A program made the translations under genes and the position numbers. The notes under the pieces are model-generated. The model made no database searches and was not told the DNA's origin. It saw nothing but the letters and a program-made list of their open reading frames with translations. From Symbiodinium natans (taxonomy: Eukaryota; Sar; Dinophyceae; Suessiales; Symbiodiniaceae), in NCBI GenBank assembly GCA_905221605.1, contig CAJNDS010001424.1:690450-754449 (forward strand): a DNA stretch of 64,000 bases, written 5' to 3'. Shown here one piece after another: positions 1 through 9,726 of this stretch. Positions within the stretch are counted from its first letter, which is position 1. Every line of letters begins with the position of its first letter.

Positions 1-52
1 CACCGAGAAAGAATTGAGCCGGTATACGGTTCTCTTCATCATCCTCGGCATC
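1..52 (+). CDS. Membrane-protein gene, exon a (5' truncated by window edge)
   Basis: An open frame beginning at base 2 encodes a charged stretch followed by a hydrophobic run (YTVLFIILGI) that looks like half of a membrane helix. It ends at a GT donor (53-54) that opens a class A inverted-repeat element running to 175. I infer that it belongs with the exons at 250-348, 543-616, 737-807, 1097-1178 and the long exon after 1333, because all are on the + strand with compatible character. The product is not recognised. Confidence 0.55.
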
Positions 53-175
53 GTAGGCCTTGTTCGCTGAATGGTGCCCTTTTGCCCCTTTTGGGGTTCT
101 TGGGCGTCCCTTATCAAAGTTCTTAACACCAAACAAGGGTTGCCCTCATCAGAATATGGTTACTGGACTACCAAG
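53..175 (+). mobile_element. Class A TIR element (introner-like), copy 1
   Basis: The right end reads GGTTACTGGACTACCAAG| and the left starts GTAGGCC after exon a. Internal landmarks shared with other copies are GGTGCCCTTTTG, TTCTTGGG, CCCTTATCAAAG and an AAGGGTTGCCCTC half-repeat. The element runs from a GT next to exon a to an AG, so it accounts for most of this intron. Confidence 0.6.
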
Positions 176-249
176 AGGCTGGTCACCCGAAACCCTAAAC
201 CCTAAACCCTAAACCCTAAACCCTAAACCCTAAACCCTGAGCATCGCAG

Positions 250-348
250 GCTGGTCGTGCTACACCTTCTGCATCCCCTCCAACCGCGAGAGGTTTGTGA
301 ACAAAGTCCGAACCATCCTTTCTGGCCAGATGATGGAGGAGCTTCGGG
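250..348 (+). CDS. Membrane-protein gene, exon b
   Basis: The exon starts after GCAG and encodes a Cys-rich hydrophobic start (GWSCYTFCIP) and then a polar helix ending MMEELR. It stops at a GT donor made by the first telomere-like unit (G|GTTTAG). It ends in phase 1 and joins in frame to the next exon, which starts with two bases completing the codon. The preceding intron holds a class A element and a CCCTAAA array. The 9 bases AGGCTGGTC occur at both 176-184 and 248-256, on either side of that array. Confidence 0.7.
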
Positions 349-542
349 GTTTAGGGTTTAGGGTTTAGGGTTTAGGGTTTAGGGTTTAGGGTTTAGGGTT
401 TAGGGTTTATGGTATTTCGGGGTGGGGGGGGGGGGGGGGGGAATTGTAAGTAGGTTTGTAGGGTAAACTCATGGTTCTAACTGTATTTGGGGTGCTTACC
501 CCACTTAGAAGTATCCCTATACCCTAAACCCTAAACCCTGAG

Positions 543-616
543 CCTCCAAGCAGAAGCTTCAAGAGGAGGATGACGACGAGGATGAGGAGAACCCCCTCCG
601 CGAGAAGGAATTGCAG
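543..616 (+). CDS. Membrane-protein gene, exon c (acidic linker)
   Basis: This exon is bounded by AG (541-542) and GT (617-618) and encodes an acidic, lysine-flanked linker (KLQEEDDDEDEENPLREKEL). Its phase fits both neighbours: two bases complete the codon left by the upstream exon, and it ends on a codon boundary before the exon at 737. Such a linker would lie outside the membrane between helices. Confidence 0.7.
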
Positions 617-736
617 GTCTCCATAAAATTTAAAATCAGTGTGCTCAAATCGTATAGGTATAGGGTTTGGTGTTCAGGGTTTAGGATTTAGGGTTTAGGG
701 CTGAGGGTTTAAAAACTCCTCACACATTCCCTGCAG

Positions 737-807
737 GCTCGTCTGGACCCCATGTCGCCCGAGTTCATTGCCCCAGGCAACATCTACCGCTTGCTGGCCG
801 TTCCTTG
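737..807 (+). CDS. Membrane-protein gene, exon d
   Basis: The exon follows CTGCAG and encodes ARLDPMSPEFIAPGNIYRLL and then AVPW. It is in phase with the acidic exon. It ends CCTTG|GTAGGCC, where the GT and the bases after it are the left terminal repeat of a class A element (GTAGGCCAGTGGTACC), so the transposon itself supplies the 5' splice site. A second, tandem copy of the same element end lies at about 893. Confidence 0.7.
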
Positions 808-1096
808 GTAGGCCAGTGGTACCCTTTTCCCTTTCTTTGGTTTAGGGCCCTTTTTAGGGGTTCCTTATAAAGTAACCACCCCTCCCCCCCCCGCCTTGGT
901 AGGCCAGTGGTACCCTTTCCTCTTGTTTTGGCTCAGGGTTTAGGGGTTAGGGTTTAGGGCCCCAAAATCCCAGGCCCCTTTTAACGTAACCAACCACCCC
1001 CCCCCCCCCCCCACCCACACAAAAAAAAGATGCCCTGATTAGAAGATGGTTACTGGGCCACCAAACCCTAAACCCTAAACCCTAAACCCTACAAAG
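808..1096 (+). mobile_element. Class A TIR element, tandem or nested copy 2, with telomere-like insert
   Basis: Two left ends (GTAGGCCAGTGGTACCCTTT at 808 and 898) and one right end (GGTTACTGGGCCACCAAA near 1048-1067) are present. A run of CCCTAAA units sits in the right end, followed by the displaced acceptor ACAAAG. The element fills the intron between two exons of the membrane-protein gene and supplies its GT. Confidence 0.65.
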
Positions 1097-1178
1097 GTTC
1101 TTCACCCGGGCATCATCGGATGCACGGCCTGGCTCGGGTACGCCTGTCGGGCCTTGATCGTGGCCTACATGCAGCTCG
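1097..1178 (+). CDS. Membrane-protein gene, exon e (transmembrane helix)
   Basis: From about 1107 one frame encodes GIIGCTAWLGYACRALIVAY, a clear membrane helix, up to a GT donor at 1179. Splicing the upstream phase (ends TG) onto the AG at 1095-1096 starts in a different frame (W-F-F-T-R) and reaches the hydrophobic frame only if one G is added to the GGG near 1107. That implies a one-base deletion, an assembly error or an unseen small exon. The acceptor is displaced by a short CCCTAAA array inserted into the right end of the class A element. Confidence 0.55.
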
Positions 1179-1332
1179 GTAGGGTCTTGCACCATGGGAC
1201 GTTATATATATATATATATATAGATGTATATTTAGGGTTTAGGGTTTAGGGTTTAGGGTTTAGGGTTTAGGGTTTAGGGATGTATATGTTCCCTTACTGG
1301 GTTTAAGAGGATCAAGTTTTTTTTTTAAGAAG

Positions 1333-2173
1333 ATGTTTCAGAGGGTGTTAAGGGGCCATCCTAGGCAGTTTTGGCTGCCTTGGCAAATCATCTGCGACAC
1401 GCTGAAGCGATGGCGATGGCTGGGGATTAAGTCTCCCTTGTGGTTCTTGGCCAATTGCGGCACCTTCTTTGCTATGGTTACCGCTTTGGGTACGCTTTGC
1501 CATATGTTTGCGGAAAGGTGCGCCCGCCACATCACTCGCGGTGCAGAGGCGAACATGTACATTCTCTCGCACGACAATCCAAGCGATGGCGACGGGCCAG
1601 GAAGCCAACGGTCGTCCATGTCGTCACAAGCGTCTCAGCAGGCAAAGCTGGAAGGGCTTCGCCCTGCTTCGACCTTCGTACGCGTGGCCCGAGTGACCGG
1701 CTTGTCCGAGGAGGTCGAGCATGTCTATGACAGCTTAAATCAAGGCCTCGGCAGCATCAACGAGGGAGTCAGCTCGGCCTACAACACATACAAGACCCTT
1801 GAAAGACCCGAGCTTTCAGGGAAATCAGCTAACTTCAACGAGTACTTCTGGTGCAACGTGGCGATGTTCTTGAACGTCGTGATGTCCATCCTGCTCGAGC
1901 TGGCCATGTTTTTAAAGGTTGCCACCTTCACTGGCCGCTTTGACAACGTGGCGATGACGGCGGTGTCCCTCTACTTCATCTTTGACCTCGACGATCGTGT
2001 CATGGAGGCCGACCCTAAGTTGAAGCAGCGATATCGCAGGGCGGTTGCTGCACAAACGGTGCCAAAGGCGCCAGAGTTTCGACCGAGACTGATTCCCATT
2101 ATCTCCAACATCTCCGCCGCCTTCGTGCAAGTCACCGTACCCATGGGCCTCGTCGGCATAGTGCTGATCCTTG
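1333..2173 (+). CDS. Multi-pass membrane protein, long exon
   Basis: This is the longest host exon in the window, about 280 codons. It shows at least four hydrophobic segments: near residues 37-58 (FLANCGTFFAMVTALGTLCH), 170-190 (FLNVVMSILLELAMFL), 205-215 (AMTAVSLYFIF) and 255-280 (AFVQVTVPMGLVGIVLIL). Between the first two is a Ser/Gln-rich cytosolic-looking loop. The pattern FDLDDRVMEADPKLKQRYRR after the third segment is the most distinctive feature. I do not recognise a named family. The start at 1333 may be internal to the exon, since the polypyrimidine and AAG|AAG before it could be a 3' splice site. The exon ends ATCCTTG|GTGAATCC at the left end of a class A element, so the protein continues in exons further downstream that I could not place. 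Confidence 0.7.
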
Positions 2174-2330
2174 GTGAATCCGGGGTACCCTATACCCTTT
2201 TCGTTGCTTCTGGGCTCCCTTGTGAAGAACCAAGCCAAAAAGTGTGCCCTTAAACCCTAATTCCTAAAACCTAAACACATGAAACTTGGTACACTTCTCG
2301 ATTTCTGCCTAGTGCACCAAGCCAAAAAAA
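2174..2330 (+). mobile_element. Class A TIR element, copy 3 (decayed)
   Basis: It starts at the GT after exon 1333-2173 with GTGAATCCGGGGTACCCTAT, then TTCTGGGCTCCCTTGTGAAG and AAGCCAAAAAGTGTGCCCTT. These match the left half, middle and right half of other class A copies in order. The right end is eroded and merges into degenerate CCCTAAA sequence. Confidence 0.55.
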
Positions 2331-3866
2331 ACACCCTAAGCCCTTATTATGAGGCCAAAGTAACCAACCCAAAAAGGGGTCCTCAACCCTATGCCCGAAG
2401 CCCTAACCCTAAACACCCAAAAACCTAAGCCCTTATTGTCTGGTTTAGGGTTTAGGGTTTAGGGTTTAGGGTTTAGGGTTTAGGGTTTAGGGTTTAGGGT
2501 TTAGGGTTTAGGGTTTAGGGTTTAGGGTTTAGGGTTTAGGGTTTAGGGTTTAGGGTTTAGGGTTTGGACTGTGCTACCAAGGATCGCCTGGAGGAGGAAT
2601 GAGGATGGCTTCGTCATAGGCGGAGATGGCCTAACACCATTCTGAGGGCTGTGAATTAAGGTTTAGGGTTTAGGGTTTAGGGTTTAGGGTTAGGGTTTAG
2701 GGTTCAGGGTTTAGGGTGCGATCCCAATGGACTCACTACTACTGGCTTAAGAACCCGCAACATCCGCAAGAAATGTAGAGACGTTTTTCCTGATAAGGAT
2801 TCTTATCTTGTACTTTTTTGGGGGGTTCTGGTGCGGATAGTAGCCCGTGTCACCACATAGCAGATATCGACTCGCAAGCGGCAAGAGTCCAAGTACCTGG
2901 GCCCGTTGGACATCTTGAAGAACCCGATAGGCTCTTCAGGAATTCTGGCTTCGGGGTTTGGGTTCAGGGTTCAGGGTTCAGGGTTCAGGGTTCAGGGTTC
3001 AGGGTCTAGGGTTTAGGGTTTAGGGTTTAGGGTTTAGGGTTTAGGGTTTAGGGTTTAGGGTTCAGGGTTTAGGGTTTAGGGTTTAGACCCCACCCTAAAC
3101 CCTAAGAATGCGTAACAGCGATCATCTGCCGCATTCTTTTCCGCGAGGTGCGATAATCAGTCTCGTCTTCCACCCAGCCCGATTTTTCCAGGGACCTATC
3201 AAGTGAGTTACTAGATCTTGAGAACACAATAGGGTTCAGGGTTCAGGGTACTGTAGTCGGTCCCTAAGGGTACTGTAGTCGGTCCCTAAGCGTATGGGGC
3301 AGTTTTCGAGCTCTGAAGACATCCCAAAGAGAAGGATATCGGAGCGGTAGAACTTGTGCCTGACTGGCAGAAATCATTGGGGCCACATGCGAAGCAGAAA
3401 CCAGAGGCTCCACAAACGAAAGATGTCCCGGTTTAGGGTTTAGTAGGGTTTAGGGTTTGGGGTTTGGGGTTTAGGGTTTAGGGTTTAGGGAATCTCTCGT
3501 ACTGCTCAGAAGGGAGAGTGCAGTGAAGCACAGCTGCACGTGTGCCCAGGGCAGCCTTTGGCGATTGCGGGCTGTGCAAAAAAAAGGTTTGCTCGGCGAT
3601 GTTTCCTGACCCCTAAACCCTAAACCCTGAACCCTGAACCCTGAACCCTGAACCGTAAACCTAAGTCCATCTTTCAAAAACGGGTAGCTTTCAGTTTCGT
3701 TTGCCCGTGCTCTCAGCTGTCAAACGTCAATCTTGCGCCTCCAAGTTCACTATATATATATATATATATATAACACATAGCTATTACTATTATGAATTAC
3801 TATGAATTCCCATGTGTACATATCCATACCATACCACTTCCAAAAGAAACACACACACACACACAG

Positions 3867-3897
<31 letters not shown>

Positions 3898-4009
3898 TTT
3901 GGGTTTTGGGTTTAGGGTTTAGGGTTTAGGGTGTAGGGTGTAGGGTGTAGGGTTCAGGGTGTAGGGTGTAGGGTATATGTATTATGCAAATCAACATCCC
4001 CCAATGCAG
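2331..4009 (+). other. Spacer or intron block rich in telomere-like arrays
   Basis: Long (TTTAGGG)n arrays lie at 2443-2567, 2661-2717 and 2956-3086, the last beginning as TTCAGGG variants. A class H element lies at about 2735-2843. A 20-bp tandem duplication (ACTGTAGTCGGTCCCTAAG) lies at 3250-3290. (TA)n tracts lie at 3752-3771 and 3866-3893. Exon-like islands with weak support are 2872-2945 (AG-bounded, open, basic) and about 3371-3430. A short reading frame ending in TGA at 2603 directly after the array could be the last exon of the upstream gene, but I could not phase it. Confidence 0.5.
2735..2843 (+). mobile_element. Class H TIR element, copy 1
   Basis: The left end ACTACTACTGGCTTAAGAAC matches the complete copy at 58716-58822. 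The middle CCTGATAAGGATTCTTATCTTG and right GGGGGGTTCTGGTGCGGATAGTAG are decayed versions of the other copy's middle and right ends. Confidence 0.6.
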
Positions 4010-4066
4010 GACCTGCCGAAGGACTTCCGACTGGAGGCGATGGATGATGTTCAGTCTTTGACCTAG
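4010..4066 (+). CDS. Exon-like island, possibly terminal
   Basis: After CCAATGCAG an open frame of 18 codons (DLPKDFRLEAMDDVQSL) reaches a TAG. Composition and an amphipathic pattern suggest coding, but an earlier GT inside it (GAT|GTTCAG) could be the donor instead. Its gene is unknown. Confidence 0.4.
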   Translation, partial: DLPKDFRLEAMDDVQSLT

Positions 4067-4583
4067 TCAGTGGGTTTGGGGTGTCGGGTTTAGGGTTTAG
4101 GGTTTAGGGTTTAGGGTTTAGAGTTTAGGGTTTAGGGTTCAGGGTTTAGGGTTTAGGGCTTGGTGTACTGCACCTCAGGCCTCAGGATTTGGCTCTGCAG
4201 GCTCCTAAACCCTAACTAACCCTTAGACCCCCGAATCCTAACTAACCCATAGACCCCGAACCCGAAACCCCTAACCCTAAACCCTAAACCCTAAACCCTA
4301 AACCCTAAACCCTAAACCCTAAACCCTAAACCCTAGACCCTAGACCCTAGACCCTAAACCCTAAACCCTAAACCCTAGACCCTAAACCCTAAACCCTAGA
4401 CCCTAGACCCTAAACCCTAAACCCTAAACCCTAAACCCTATAGGTGTTTAGGGCATGTGCGCCACCAGCAGTCCACATGCAGAAGAGGGTCTGGGACATT
4501 CAGCTTTCGGGTCTGAAGTGTCTTTTTTCAGGGATTCGGGGAAGCGTCCAAGAGGGTTTAGGGTTTAGGGTTTAGCGGTTCAG
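4067..4583 (+). repeat. Telomere-like arrays of both orientations with CCCTAGA variants
   Basis: (TTTAGGG)n lies at 4087-4160 and (CCCTAAA)n at 4269-4440. Within the second, CCCTAGA units occur in small homogeneous blocks at 4334-4349, 4374-4382 and 4396-4411. An open segment at 4485-4550 is bounded by AG, but I cannot assign it. Confidence 0.8.
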
Positions 4584-4672
4584 GCAGGCCCTGCATCAAC
4601 TTCCCGGATACCCCAAAAGAGGTGCGTCAGAAGGCGCCGATTGCCATGAACCTGAATCTTGCAGCCGCTTAG
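4584..4672 (+). CDS. Exon-like island, TPR-like helix
   Basis: From the AG at 4582-4583 one frame encodes PDTPKEVRQKAPIAMNLNLA and reaches TAG at 4670-4672. The alternating small and hydrophobic residues resemble a tetratricopeptide helix of the kind found in TPR co-chaperones, but one helix is not enough to name a family. A GC donor before the stop (GCC|GCTTAG) is possible. Confidence 0.45.
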
Positions 4673-5206
4673 CTGAGACATGGCTGTGTCCCCGCAAGAC
4701 CTTGTACTCAACTTTGTGGTGCTTTACCGTAACTTTAGATCCTTAGCCTTTTGGGGTTTAGCGCATTTCTTAATAAGGGCAGCTAGAGATTTAATTTATA
4801 GCTGCCCTCCTAAGTGCAGCCAAGTCAACAAGGAATAGAAATCTGAGTGTTTATTACTTTCTCAACCATGAACTAGTTTACGGGGATGCAGGAGCGCCTA
4901 TCAGAGAGAGAGAGAGAGAGAGTTCAGGGTTTAGAGTTTAGAGTTTAGGGCTTAGAGTTTAGGAAAGGGATGCAGGATTTAGGGAGCTTGGCAGAGTTGG
5001 ACAGGCAGGCTCAGGGTTTAAGGCTTATAAAGGTTTCAAAAGCGTCTTGAGGTGGGCGCAATCGTGCAAGCGTCGAGGCTAAGCAGGGTCGATTTGGCAA
5101 AGGGTTTAGGGTTCAGGGTTTAGAGCTTAGGGCTTCGGGTTTCCCTAAACCCTAACACCCTCAACCCTGAACCCTAAACCCTAAACCCTTCATGAAAAGG
5201 GTTCAG

Positions 5207-5290
5207 GGCACCGGCGATGAGCACATTACAAGCGCCATGTTCTCGTGCCTCGGGGGCCATCAGGGTGGCAATACAGTCCTGATCCATTAA
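5207..5290 (+). CDS. Exon-like island, possibly terminal
   Basis: After GTTCAG a 27-codon frame (GTGDEHITSAMFSCLGGHQ then GGNTVLIH) ends at TAA. It is flanked by telomere-like sequence on both sides. The product is not recognised. Confidence 0.4.
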   Translation, partial: GTGDEHITSAMFSCLGGHQGGNTVLIH

Positions 5291-5349
5291 ACCGAAACCC
5301 TAAAGTTTAGCGGTTTGGGGTTTAGGGTTTGGGGTTTAGGGTTCTAGTA

Positions 5350-5461
5350 TAGGGGTCGGAACAACTACTAATATGATTCCCTTATGGTCCCTATATAACT
5401 ATACTGCAATAGCCCCCCAAAGCCCTGTTCTAATGATCAAGGCCCCTACATTAGTCCGCTC
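5350..5461 (+). mobile_element. Class E repeat element, copy 1
   Basis: It shares GGGGTCGGA, ATCTAAT/ACTAATATG, CCCTTATGGTCC, TATACT and CCCTGTTCTAAT...AGGCCCCTA in the same order as the segment at 59053-59157. The ends are not clearly inverted repeats, so the class is defined by the two-copy match alone. Confidence 0.55.
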
Positions 5462-5613
5462 GGCGCCCCAACAGCATGGGCTCCTGTTCGGTCATTTCCA
5501 AGTTTGACCCGTTATTTAGGGTTTAGGGTTTAGGGCCATTTTGCCAGGTCATGGCGCTTTTGTTCGCTTCAAGCCGTGAACCCTTCAACCCTGGGGGGTG
5601 TTTAGAACCAGTC

Positions 5614-5700
5614 TGCAACAGGGTTTAGGGTTTTAGGGTTTTAGGGTTTTAGGGTTTTAGGGTTTTAGGGTTTTAGGGTTTTAGGGTTTAGGGTTTAGGG
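5614..5700 (+). repeat. (TTTTAGGG)n octamer variant block
   Basis: At least eight consecutive TTTTAGGG units replace the usual TTTAGGG heptamer and are then followed by heptamers. A homogeneous variant block implies local copying of a changed unit rather than scattered mutation. Confidence 0.85.
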
Positions 5701-5726
5701 TTTGGCGTTTAGGGTTTAGGGCGCAG

Positions 5727-5802
5727 CCGGATCTTGGTGCTTCAGGAGGCCACGGGCGAGGCATTGCCAGAAGGCCTGCTGATGAAGGCTCAGGCGCCAT
5801 GA
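5727..5802 (+). CDS. Exon-like island, possibly terminal
   Basis: After GCGCAG a frame encodes ILVLQEATGEALPEGLLMKA and then QAP and TGA at 5800-5802. It directly follows a (TTTTAGGG) block. The product is not recognised. Confidence 0.4.
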
Positions 5803-7518
5803 GTGCTGAGGGGGAGTTCTATAGAACCCTGTAGGGTTTAGGGTTTAGGGTTTAGGGTTTGGGGTTTGGGGTTTAGGGTTTAGGGTTTAGGGTTCAGGGT
5901 ACAGTTGGGTGCTAGGGCCTTGCAGAGGCTCTAGCCTTGGAACTCATCCACACGACAGTTGGTTCTGGATTAGGGTCCTTTATGCAAGGAACCCAGAATT
6001 TAGGGTTGAGGGTTTAGGGTTTAGGGTTTAGGGTTTAGGGTTTAGGGTTTAGGGTTAGGGTTTTAGTTACACAAAACAGCTCCAACATGCAAGGCTTAAA
6101 CTCCATCCCGCTAGCAGTCCAGACATTTCCATGACCCAGCTGTTGCTTTTATTCAGCCGGTTTCGGTTTTGGGGTTTAGGTTTCAGGGCTCTTGGCTTAG
6201 GGCTCAGGGCTCAGGGTTTAGGGTTAGGGTTTGGGGTTCCGGGTTTGGGGCTTAGAGCCCTCTCCTAAACTCGAAGCCGGACCTTGCAGCGCCGCAGGGC
6301 CTGCTGACATGTTCATGACTCTTGCACATTCCAATCCACAGCAGCGGTCTAAACCCTAAACCTTAAACCCTAAACCCTAAACCCTAAACTCTGTTTTACA
6401 AGGGACGGTCGGCAGGCACCACTTTGGCAGGGTGATGTTCTTCTAGGGGACTCAGAGGACATGAAGCTGGCGCCGTAGAGCCCCGTACCTTGGGATGTTC
6501 CCCTTCTACTAACAGTCCTTAATAGGAATTATAGTGTCCCCTATGATATTCCCTCGCTGTTGTTTTTGATGACCCTCAACCCTGGGTTAGTTCCCCAAGG
6601 TTTGGATCAGTATAACCCATTGCGTTATCCTTTTCTTTACCCTGAACCCTCAATCCTAAACCCTAAACCCCAAACCTCTTTGTCGACTAGGACCCACCTC
6701 TGTCTTCGCCAACATCCACTGCCGCCTCTGAGAGTGTCCCGGCTGAGGCTTGGTTTACGGTTTAGGGTTGGGGCTTAGGGTTTAAGGGTTTAGGGTTTAG
6801 GGTGTAGGGCTTAGGATTTAGGGTTTAGGGTTTAGGGTGAGTGTACGGGTTCTTCTTAAATGTCGGCCGCTGGGTATTGGAGAAATATGGTGCATCGGGG
6901 TACTTATAAGGTTGAGGGCTTTACTTTCCATATGCCTGGGAGTCGCATATGATGGCCGACAAGAGGAGAAGTCCTGCAAAAATGGATGTTTAGTCTGCAG
7001 GGAAAAGCGTGCCCGCCACGTGCCTCAAGAATCTTGGGCCTTATCAAAGTTAGGCCGAAAGGCTCTTCAGGGCTTCAGGGTTCTGCAGTAGGGTCTGAAA
7101 GTTTCGGGTCTCGGATTTGGGGTATTTAGGGGCTTTTCAGCTCAGTTTGGGGGTATCGGGGGTGTGTGGGACGATCCTCTGACTCCCTGTTGTTACTTCG
7201 CCCTAAACCCTAAACCCTAAACCCTAAACCCTAAACCCTAAACCCTAAACCCTAAACCCTAAACCCTAAACCCACCAAGAAGTCTCAGGTGATCTGACAC
7301 ATCCAGCGAGGCTGACTCAGATCCCAGATGCGAAGCGGTCGCTCCAGGAGGAGCAATCCACCTCGCCTGAGACGTAGCACTACCAGGTAGACTGTTTTAT
7401 ATTTTCTCGGTCAGGGTTTAGGGTTTAGGGTTTAGGGTTTAGGGTTTCGGGTTTAGGGTTGAGCCCATGCCCAGCGCTGTGAGTTTAGACACCTTCGCAC
7501 AGTCCACGCGATGCGGAA
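5803..7518 (+). other. Array-rich spacer without a supported gene
   Basis: Telomere-like arrays lie at 5834-5898, 6000-6062, 6344-6390, 6776-6836, 7200-7273 (CCCTAAA) and 7415-7462. A partial class C element (GGGATGTTCCCCTTCTACTA, AGTCCTTAATAGG) lies at 6492-6545. Open, AG-bounded islands at 5921-5950, 6428-6478 and 7300-7370 look coding in composition, but I could not link them by phase. Confidence 0.5.
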
Positions 7519-7627
7519 CCCTAAGGGTCCATGTACCTTAATATTATATACATAGACCCACAAGTCCTTATATAGGAAGTACTTTAAGGCCCAAGTATTC
7601 CATAATTAGGTACATGGACCCTTAGGG
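7519..7627 (+). mobile_element. Class D palindromic element, copy 1
   Basis: The 109-bp segment begins CCTAAGGGTCCATGTACCTT and ends TTAGGTACATGGACCCTTAG, an almost perfect terminal inverted repeat of about 20 bp. The second copy at 16055-16166 has the same ends and length. The small size and lack of coding sequence fit a MITE-like or introner-like element. Confidence 0.8.
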
Positions 7628-7663
7628 GAAGTAATCTGAGCGTTCGTAAAGTGTTACTTTGAG

Positions 7664-7694
7664 GCGGCCAGGGCCTGCAGAATGCTCGCGGCAG
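7664..7694 (+). CDS. Short exon with strong GT donor
   Basis: The sequence TTTGAG|GCGGCCAGG...GCGGCAG|GTATGTG gives a 31-base exon encoding AARACRMLA, about 36 bp downstream of the class D element. The donor GTATGT is the best in this part of the window. The partner exons are unknown. Confidence 0.5.
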
Positions 7695-9075
7695 GTATGT
7701 GAAGCAGTATTTTATCATGATGATGGGCATCTACAGCAACTTGCGTCCCTTTCTTGGTCATCATATGAGCTACCCAAGCTATTGACCGAAAGCCAAGTCG
7801 AAACCCAATGTGACACCAGACTCTGATAGAAATCTGCAGGGCAGGCTGCATGTTTTCCCAGTAACCTTGCACGCCCTGAGAGTGGCCACGCGGAACCCCG
7901 TGGCATGCTCAAAGGCGGCACATTTTGTTTATCTCGAGAAAGAAGTCTGACGGGCCCGTACCCGGAGGCGCTTCACGCCAGAACATCGAAGGCAAACAAG
8001 TCTAAAACCCTACACCCTCCTGAACTAAAGTGGCTTTTTCTTGGTCACTCAAGACCGTGTCGACGACGTGGGCTACGATCATGACTTTTTGCGATGCCGC
8101 ATTTGCCTTAGTTTTTGCGGACCAGGCTCTTCTTGAGAGCAACATCTGGCTGAAGTAGTGCTTGCCTTCAGCTTCTTACCGGTAGGGCTTGTGGTAGTGT
8201 TTGGAAGCTGCAGGAGAATGCCGAATCGCTTTCTGGGCACTCATGGGCACCCCTTATGAGAAAAGGCTCCGCCTGAGTCTTAAACCCTAAACCCTAAACC
8301 CTAAACCCTAAAGCCTAAACCCTAAACCCTAAACCTCCGACCAACCTGCCACATGACGATTTGGACCTAGAGCTGCCAAACCATGTTCCGCTGCCAACAG
8401 CATGGCCGCTTCTCAGCTGCGTGTTTAGGGTTTAGGGTTTAGGGTTTAGGGTTTAGGGTTTAGGGTTTAGGGTTTAGGGTTTAGGGTTTAGTTCAGTCCT
8501 GAAACGCCTAGTTACCCAAAAGAAGAGGCTACCATACCCCCAAAGTAGGAAACTGTAGCCCATAATTATAGTCTACTGGCTTTCAAAAGTTCCTTTCTAC
8601 TTCTCTGACTGGGTCTCTTAAAGGGCCTTGCCGGTGAGTTTTTTTGTTCAAAGGGTTTAAAGAATAAGTAGCCAACCCAGTAGCGATGAAGCCCCAAGCT
8701 GGACACCACAACTGATCCAAGTGAGTATGATCCTGAACCCCAAACCATAAACCCTACTCCTTCACGTGCCGAGCTCGAGATTCAGAGTTGGGTTCCGAGG
8801 GGGGCGGGGGGGGGAAGAAGCTGGACTTAGACCTTCGTAGGCCCGAAGTCCATGTTCTGCTCAAGAATGAACGCGGGAGTTGCCGTGCGGCAGCGATTTT
8901 GCAAACGAACTCGCCACAAGCAGATGCAAAAGCGAGAGACTCTGCTGCCTGCAGGGGAAGACACGCCTGCCATTGCAATGATATTGCACTGTGCCAAGAT
9001 ATAAATTACACACACATATTCATCTATATATATATATATATATCTAGGACATGATATAGGCATGTGCGTCTATGC

Positions 9076-9107
<32 letters not shown>

Positions 9108-9502
9108 ATGTATATGTATACGTGGATGGTAGATGCTTCTATGCAGGCGTGTGTAGACGTATGTACATAACTAGGTTGGATTCTGGGACATTTGTTCTTC
9201 TCCTTATTTGGGTTTATAAGGGACCCTGTACATAAATATTGTTCAGAGGGTTTAAAGGCTAACCCAGATAAACGCTCAGTGGTACCCTTTACCCTTGTTA
9301 GTTCTGGGTTCCCTTCTAAAGCAACCAACTCCAAAAAGGGTGCCCCTATTGCAAGATGGCTGCTGGGCTACCAAGGCTTAAATTTGTTCTTCTTCTTTTG
9401 TGTACTATTTCTATACTGCAAAAATGCTTTAGGGTTTAGGGTTCCTTTCTTCTATTTCTATATTGCAATAAGGCTTTAGGGTTTAGGGCTCAGGGTGTGC
9501 AG
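7695..9502 (+). other. Intron or spacer block with arrays, microsatellites and element ends
   Basis: Arrays lie at 8281-8333 (CCCTAAA), 8424-8490 (TTTAGGG) and 9429-9487. A (TA)n and (TG)n region runs 9024-9105. A class F segment at 9206-9262 (TTTGGGTTTATAAGGGACCCT) recurs at 58600. A class A element lies at 9272-9375. A 45-bp tandem duplication lies at 9408-9487. Open islands at 8116-8158 and 8340-8420 (PHDDLDLELPNHVPLPTAWP) may be exons. Confidence 0.5.
9272..9375 (+). mobile_element. Class A TIR element, copy 4
   Basis: It contains CTCAGTGGTACCCTTTACCC, TTCTGGGTTCCCTT, CTAAAGCAACCAACTCCAAA and AAGGGTGCCCC and ends GCTGCTGGGCTACCAAG|. The right end gives the family's AG acceptor. The left end is truncated next to a class F segment. 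Confidence 0.7.
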
Positions 9503-9578
9503 GTGCACTGGGCTGCTTCGCATTGTGACTGGTGGTAGCGGAGGTCTACGTAGGCCTACCATGGCAGGATTGTTCCAG
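9503..9578 (+). CDS. Helical EF-hand-like protein, exon 1 of four seen
   Basis: The exon is bounded by GCAG and GT (TTCCAG|GTCTGG). One base plus 25 codons encode a Gly/Arg-rich stretch ending RPTMAGLFQ. It ends on a codon boundary and joins in frame with 9727-9789. Confidence 0.6.
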
Positions 9579-9726
9579 GTCTGGTTTAGGGCTTAGGGCG
9601 TAGGGCGTAGGGCGTAGGGCTTAGGGCTTAGGGATTAGGGCTTAGGGCTTAGGGCTTAGGGCTTAGGGTTTAGGGTTTAGGGTTTAGGGCGTAGGGCTTA
9701 GGGTTTAGGGTTTAAACCTGTGACAG

